Assembly: GCA_026995045.1 (NCBI GenBank)
Contig: JALWPK010000145.1
Location: forward strand, 1-61,682
Direction of reading: 5' to 3'
Origin: Gammaproteobacteria bacterium
GTDB taxonomy: Bacteria; Pseudomonadota; Gammaproteobacteria; SZUA-229
DNA length: 61,682 nucleotides
Position numbers and translations under genes: made by a program. Under the pieces are notes generated by a model. The model saw only the letters and a program-made list of their open reading frames with translations, searched no databases and was not told where the DNA came from. Positions 56,725-61,682 of the stretch are shown piece after piece (the first letter of the stretch is position 1; every line of letters begins with the position of its first letter).

Positions 56725-57405
56725 ATGACAAAAATACTCTCTACTTGTCTCGCCGCCAGCATGCTGTTGCTGACAGGCAGCGCCCTGGCGGACAGTCTGA
56801 CGGACAAACAAAAGCTCAGTTATGCCCTCGGTCAGATGGCGGTGATGAGCATGAAACTGGAAGGCGCGGCTCTGGACAATGAAATGGTATTGCGCGCAGT
56901 CAGGGATGCGCTTGAAGGCGCCCCGCCCCTGATGTCGCGGGCAGAAGTGTTTGACGCCATCAACCGCAACCGCGCCGGCCGCAGCCAGCGCGCGCAAATG
57001 AAGGCGCAAAAAAACCTGGCCGAGGGCAACCTGTTTCTGGATGCCAACCGCAAGAAACCCGGCGTCATGGAAATGGACAGCGGTTTGCAATATACCGTCA
57101 TCGAGGAAGGCGACGGCCCGGTTCCCGGCAAAACCGATATTGTCGAAGCGCATTATCGCGGCATGTTAATCGACGGCACACTGTTCGACAGTTCCTACGG
57201 CCACGGCAAACCGGCGGTGTTCCGTGTCGACAAGGTCATCGCCGGCTGGTCGGAAGCCTTGCAGCACATGCATGTAGGCGCGAAGTGGAAATTGTTTATC
57301 CCTTCCGATCTGGCCTATGGCCCCAAAGGGCTGGGCGACCGGATACCGCCAAACGCAGCCTTGATATTTGAGGTGGAGCTGCTGGGTATCAAGCACGGCA
57401 ACTGA
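56725..57405 (+). CDS. FKBP-type peptidyl-prolyl isomerase, exported (Mip/FkpA-like)
   Basis: A 226-residue protein with a signal peptide (about 1-22, ending ALA), an N-terminal helical dimerisation region (23-110) and a C-terminal FKBP domain (about 120-226: YRGMLIDGTLFDSSY, VIAGWSEALQHM, IPPNAALIFEVELL). It is a periplasmic folding helper. The ATG at 56725 is chosen since the signal begins there and CAGGA lies upstream; the open frame upstream is not signal-like. Confidence 0.93.
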   Translation: MTKILSTCLAASMLLLTGSALADSLTDKQKLSYALGQMAVMSMKLEGAALDNEMVLRAVRDALEGAPPLMSRAEVFDAINRNRAGRSQRAQMKAQKNLAEGNLFLDANRKKPGVMEMDSGLQYTVIEEGDGPVPGKTDIVEAHYRGMLIDGTLFDSSYGHGKPAVFRVDKVIAGWSEALQHMHVGAKWKLFIPSDLAYGPKGLGDRIPPNAALIFEVELLGIKHGN

Positions 57406-57463
57406 TCCGGTTTCGTCCACACTGGCATTTCATCGCTGTGCATGGCGTGACACAATAGTGGCC

Positions 57464-58084
57464 ATGGCTGATGATTTGCGAAAACCGTTGCAGCAGGGCG
57501 TGGCCAGCCTGGGCTTGCGACTGCCGGACGGGGTGGCGCCAAAGCTATGTAATTATATTCACCTGCTGCACCGCTGGAACAGAACATACAACCTGACCGC
57601 GGTGCGCGAGCCGCGGCAGATGGTGAGCAAGCATCTGCTCGATTCACTGGCGGTGCTGCCCTATATCGGTGAGGGCAAGGTGGTGGATGTCGGTTCCGGC
57701 GCCGGTCTGCCGGGCATTCCGCTGGCGCTGGCCAGGCCGCAGCAGTCATTCGTGCTGATTGACGCCAACAGCAAAAAAACCCGCTTCATGCAGCAGGCGA
57801 AAATCGCGCTGGGGCTCGAAAATGTGGAAGTAGTGCATAGCCGGGCGCAGGATTACCAGCCTGATGAGCCGGCGCCCGTTATTATCGCCCGCGCCTACGC
57901 CGCTACCGACGACATCCTCGCCAGCACGCGCCACCTGCACGGTGGCGGCACGCGCATACTGGTGATGCAGGGCAAGCGCGATGAAACGCTGGACACAGCG
58001 GGCTATCAGATCAAGGCGCTGCATGTGCTGGATGTGCCGGGGTTGAATGCCGAGCGGCATTTGCTGGAAATTGCGCCGCTATAA
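57464..58084 (+). CDS. rsmG: 16S rRNA m7G527 methyltransferase RsmG
   Basis: A 206-residue SAM-dependent methyltransferase acting on 16S rRNA G527. The SAM site is VVDVGSGAGLPGIPLALARP and a further core block is NSKKTRFMQQ. The ATG at 57464 matches the usual N-terminus. In most relatives mnmG lies directly upstream; here about 15 kb separates them. It is followed by parA after 60 bases. Confidence 0.96.
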   Translation: MADDLRKPLQQGVASLGLRLPDGVAPKLCNYIHLLHRWNRTYNLTAVREPRQMVSKHLLDSLAVLPYIGEGKVVDVGSGAGLPGIPLALARPQQSFVLIDANSKKTRFMQQAKIALGLENVEVVHSRAQDYQPDEPAPVIIARAYAATDDILASTRHLHGGGTRILVMQGKRDETLDTAGYQIKALHVLDVPGLNAERHLLEIAPL

Positions 58085-58144
58085 ATGTGTGTTTTTCGCA
58101 TGCGCCCGCATGAGGCGGCGGCGCCAACCTGTTAAGATAGCGCC

Positions 58145-58963
58145 ATGACTCAGGTACTCGCACTCGCCAACCAGAAAGGCGGCGTCGGCAAAACCACCAC
58201 CAGCGTTAACCTTGCCGCTTCATTAGCGGCGACCAAACGCAGCGTGTTGTTGATTGACCTCGACCCGCAGGGCAACGCCACCATGGGCGTGGGCGTGGAC
58301 AAAAACGCGCTGGAATACACCTTCTGCGACGTGTTGCTGTCGGGCTACGATGTATTCGAGTGCGTGCATCATCTGGACAATATCGGCATCGACCTGCTGC
58401 CGTCCAATGCCGACCTGACCGCGGCCGAAGTCGAGCTGATGCGCACTGATGGCGCCGAAAACACGCTAAAAAACGCGATTGCGCCGATAAAAGACGATTA
58501 TGATTATGTGCTGCTGGATTGTCCGCCGGCGCTCAACATGCTCACCCTGAACGCGCTGGTCGCAGCTGATGGGGTGATAATTCCGATGCAGTGTGAATAT
58601 TATGCACTGGAAGGGCTGACCGCGTTGATGGAAACCATCGAGCAGGTGCGCGCCACGGTGAATCCCAAGCTGAAAATCGAAGGCCTGCTGCGCACCATGT
58701 TCGACCCGCGCAACACCCTGTCCAACGACGTGTCGGCGCAGTTGATCGAGCATTTTGGTGACAAGGTGTACCGCACCGTGGTGCCGCGCAATGTGCGGCT
58801 GGCGGAAGCGCCCAGCCACGGCCTGCCGGCTTTGTTGTATGAAAAAACCTCGCGCGGCGCGCTGGCCTATCTGGCGCTGGCCGGGGAAATGCTGCGGCGG
58901 GATCAGCGCAGGCATGGCGCCGGTTCGCCGGGCGCCGCCACCGGGACAGGCGCAACCGCATAA
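58145..58963 (+). CDS. parA: chromosome-partitioning ATPase ParA (Soj)
   Basis: A 272-residue Walker-type ATPase that moves ParB-bound origins. The deviant Walker A is KGGVGKTTTSVNLAA, with LDCPPALNMLTLNAL as the Walker B region. It lacks the long N-terminal helix-turn-helix of plasmid type Ia ParA, as expected for a chromosomal copy. parB follows after 58 bases. Confidence 0.97.
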   Translation: MTQVLALANQKGGVGKTTTSVNLAASLAATKRSVLLIDLDPQGNATMGVGVDKNALEYTFCDVLLSGYDVFECVHHLDNIGIDLLPSNADLTAAEVELMRTDGAENTLKNAIAPIKDDYDYVLLDCPPALNMLTLNALVAADGVIIPMQCEYYALEGLTALMETIEQVRATVNPKLKIEGLLRTMFDPRNTLSNDVSAQLIEHFGDKVYRTVVPRNVRLAEAPSHGLPALLYEKTSRGALAYLALAGEMLRRDQRRHGAGSPGAATGTGATA

Positions 58964-59021
58964 ATGTTTCGCGTGGCAGCCTGTCGACAAAAAAATATTA
59001 TTTGGTTGGTAACTCGCAATT

Positions 59022-59888
59022 ATGGCAAGCAAGAAAAAACGCGGTCTGGGGCGCGGCCTCAACGCCCTGCTCGGCGGCAGTGAAACCGTGGAAGCGCTGA
59101 CCACTGCGGTCAGCGATGATGAGTTGCGCGAGCTGGATATTGACCTGGTGCAGCGCGGTCCGTGGCAGCCGCGCGTGCATTTTGATGAAGAGGCGCTGCA
59201 GGAGCTGGCCGACTCCATTTCCACCCAGGGCGTGGTGCAGCCGATTGTGGTGCGCAAGGCGGCAGGCGGCGTGTACGAGATTGTCGCCGGTGAGCGCCGC
59301 TGGCGCGCCTCGCAGCTGGCCGGTTTGCAAACCATTCCGGCGGTCATCAAGTCGTTCGACGACCAGACCGCCGCGGCGGTGTCGCTGATCGAAAACATCC
59401 AGCGCGAAAACCTGAACCCGCTGGAAGAATCCAACGCCCTGCTGCGCCTGATCAATGAATTTGACATGACCCACCAGCAGGTCGCCGACACGGTGGCGCG
59501 CTCACGCGCCAGCGTCAGCAATCTGCTGCGCCTGCAGGATTTGAACGACGATGTCAAAACCCTGCTGGCCGAGCGCCAGATAGAAATGGGCCATGCCCGC
59601 GCCCTGCTGGGCGTGTCCGGCGCCGAGCAAAGCCGGCTGGCGAAAGAGGTGGCCAAAAAGGGCCTGTCGGTGCGCGAAACCGAGCAGCTGGTGCGCAGGC
59701 AGTCGGACAAAAAACCCAAAGCCAAACCGATGAAGAAAGACCCCAACATCACCCGCCTGGAAAGCGAGCTGAGCGAGAAGCTGGGCGCGTCGGTCAGCAT
59801 AAAGTCGGGCGCCAAAGGCAAGGGCTCGCTCGAAATCCATTTTAATAGCCTCGACGAGCTCGACGGCATACTGGAGAAAATCAGGTAA
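59022..59888 (+). CDS. parB: chromosome-partitioning protein ParB (Spo0J)
   Basis: A 288-residue CTPase and parS-binding protein. Order: basic N-terminus (GLGRGLNALLG), CTP-binding region with the arginine patch GERRWRASQLAG, helix-turn-helix (DTVARSRASVSNLLRL) and C-terminal dimer domain. Its targets should be the two parS palindromes in recF, about 36 kb away in this window. Confidence 0.97.
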   Translation: MASKKKRGLGRGLNALLGGSETVEALTTAVSDDELRELDIDLVQRGPWQPRVHFDEEALQELADSISTQGVVQPIVVRKAAGGVYEIVAGERRWRASQLAGLQTIPAVIKSFDDQTAAAVSLIENIQRENLNPLEESNALLRLINEFDMTHQQVADTVARSRASVSNLLRLQDLNDDVKTLLAERQIEMGHARALLGVSGAEQSRLAKEVAKKGLSVRETEQLVRRQSDKKPKAKPMKKDPNITRLESELSEKLGASVSIKSGAKGKGSLEIHFNSLDELDGILEKIR

Positions 59889-60019
59889 GCCATTGAAGTC
59901 AATAACAAAAACCGCTCGTCATAAACCCCTCTTATGCCTGCATCGCAACTTGACCCACATGGCTGCACTCCTTATAATCTGCGCGCGCTCCCGCACCGGG
60001 TGTGTTGCGCCTGTAATAA

Positions 60020-60430
60020 ATGGTTGAGCCGGTTCGTGGCCTGACCGCTGGGCGGGCATTCAGGCTGGTGCTGGTTCAACTGGCGGTGACCTTGCTTGTC
60101 GCCGCGCTGCTCGTTGTGTTTTCCGGTTCAGGCTGGGTTCTCGCCTATTCCGCGTTGACGGGTGGATTGATCGCCACGCTGGCCAATGGCTGGTTCGCGC
60201 TCAAGGTGTTCGGTCGCAGGCGCGCAGACCGCAACCCTGATCCGGTTGTGCTGTTGCGGTCGCTTTACTGGGGTGAGATCAACAAACTGATTTTGACCGG
60301 CGCGATGTTTGTCGCAGCCTTTGTGCTGCTCAAGCCGGTTAGCGGGGCAGCTTTGATAGCTGTCTATTTTTTGGTGCACATGACGCCGTTTGTGGCGAGT
60401 CTGTTCACCAAAGATTCAACAACACATTAA
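60020..60430 (+). CDS. atpI: ATP synthase accessory protein AtpI
   Basis: A 136-residue membrane protein with four hydrophobic segments. AtpI helps assemble the c-ring of F-type ATP synthase. It directly precedes atpB, in the usual atpIBEFHAGDC order. Sequence conservation in the family is low, so position carries much of the call. Confidence 0.9.
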   Translation: MVEPVRGLTAGRAFRLVLVQLAVTLLVAALLVVFSGSGWVLAYSALTGGLIATLANGWFALKVFGRRRADRNPDPVVLLRSLYWGEINKLILTGAMFVAAFVLLKPVSGAALIAVYFLVHMTPFVASLFTKDSTTH

Positions 60431-61318
<888 letters not shown>

Positions 61319-61357
61319 TAAAACAGATTTTTTGAATTTTGAAGATTTAATATTTAG

Positions 61358-61606
<249 letters not shown>

Positions 61607-61629
61607 CGCCACCAAACGGGTTTTAGCGT

Positions 61630-61682
61630 ATGAATATCAATTTAACGCTGATTGGCCAGTCAATCACGTTCTTCGTGTTTGT
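61630..61682 (+). CDS. atpF: ATP synthase F0 subunit b, N-terminal fragment
   Basis: Only 17 complete codons are visible before the window ends. They read MNINLTLIGQSITFFVF, the usual membrane-anchor start of subunit b, directly after atpE. Confidence 0.9.
   Translation, partial: MNINLTLIGQSITFFVF

Noticed and set aside
58963-58980. parS-like TGTTTCGCGTGGCAGC just before parB
   Set aside because: Only about 11 of 16 bases match and the second arm is not complementary; unlikely to bind ParB well.

Overview
The window looks like chromosomal DNA from a gammaproteobacterium, centred on the replication origin. It holds rpmH-rnpA-yidD-yidC-mnmE on one strand and dnaA-dnaN-recF-gyrB on the other. 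mnmG, rsmG, parA, parB and atpI-atpB-atpE-atpF follow. DnaA boxes lie on both sides of dnaA, and two perfect parS palindromes lie inside recF. Other gammaproteobacterial hallmarks are lptM-lysA-dapF, argH next to algZ-algR, hemD-hemY and ubiD. A SoeABC-type sulfite dehydrogenase, a TauE/SafE-family permease and a periplasmic rhodanese suggest a sulfur-oxidising lifestyle. PEP-CTERM-type sorting tails suggest an exosortase and a matrix-forming or floc-forming habit. The genus cannot be fixed from the sequence alone.

Layout. 0-5.7 kb: DUF484-like start, dapF, rhodanese, small acidic secreted protein, 2OG-Fe(II) oxygenase, lysA and lptM on the minus strand; then a carboxylesterase, an unknown protein and an HPt protein on the plus strand. 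5.7-6.0 kb: nested dispersed repeats. 6-12 kb: argH, algZ-algR, a thioredoxin-like protein and hemD-hemY, with no hemC between algR and hemD. 12-20 kb: MOSC protein, ferredoxin reductase, a REC-GGDEF-EAL protein, HDOD protein, glutaredoxin, a PEP-CTERM protein and ubiD. 20-30.6 kb: the replication and origin block. 30.6-40.2 kb: first accessory stretch, with the permease, an FAH-family hydrolase, an AT-rich secreted protein, a decayed BrnT/BrnA module, soeABC and ParDE. 40.3-43.7 kb: mnmG and lnt. 43.7-56.6 kb: second accessory stretch. 56.7-61.7 kb: FKBP isomerase, rsmG, parAB and the start of the atp operon.

The second accessory stretch is the most unusual part. It is bounded by two consensus sigma-54 (-24/-12) promoters that point inward. 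One precedes a VPxPA-CTERM secreted protein and an 849-residue secreted protein that resembles selenium-binding protein 56 / methanethiol oxidase beta-propellers. The other, on the opposite strand, precedes a secreted protein with a GlyGly-CTERM-like tail. Between them lie a CusBA-type Cu(I)/Ag(I) efflux pair, a small periplasmic protein, a periplasmic ankyrin-repeat protein and a membrane-anchored PDZ protein resembling the GspC C-terminus. TGTCA/TGACA half-sites occur near both promoters. My reading, which is inference, is an RpoN-controlled extracellular protein system linked to copper handling. Together the two accessory stretches split the usually compact yidC-mnmE / mnmG-rsmG-parAB-atp neighbourhood.
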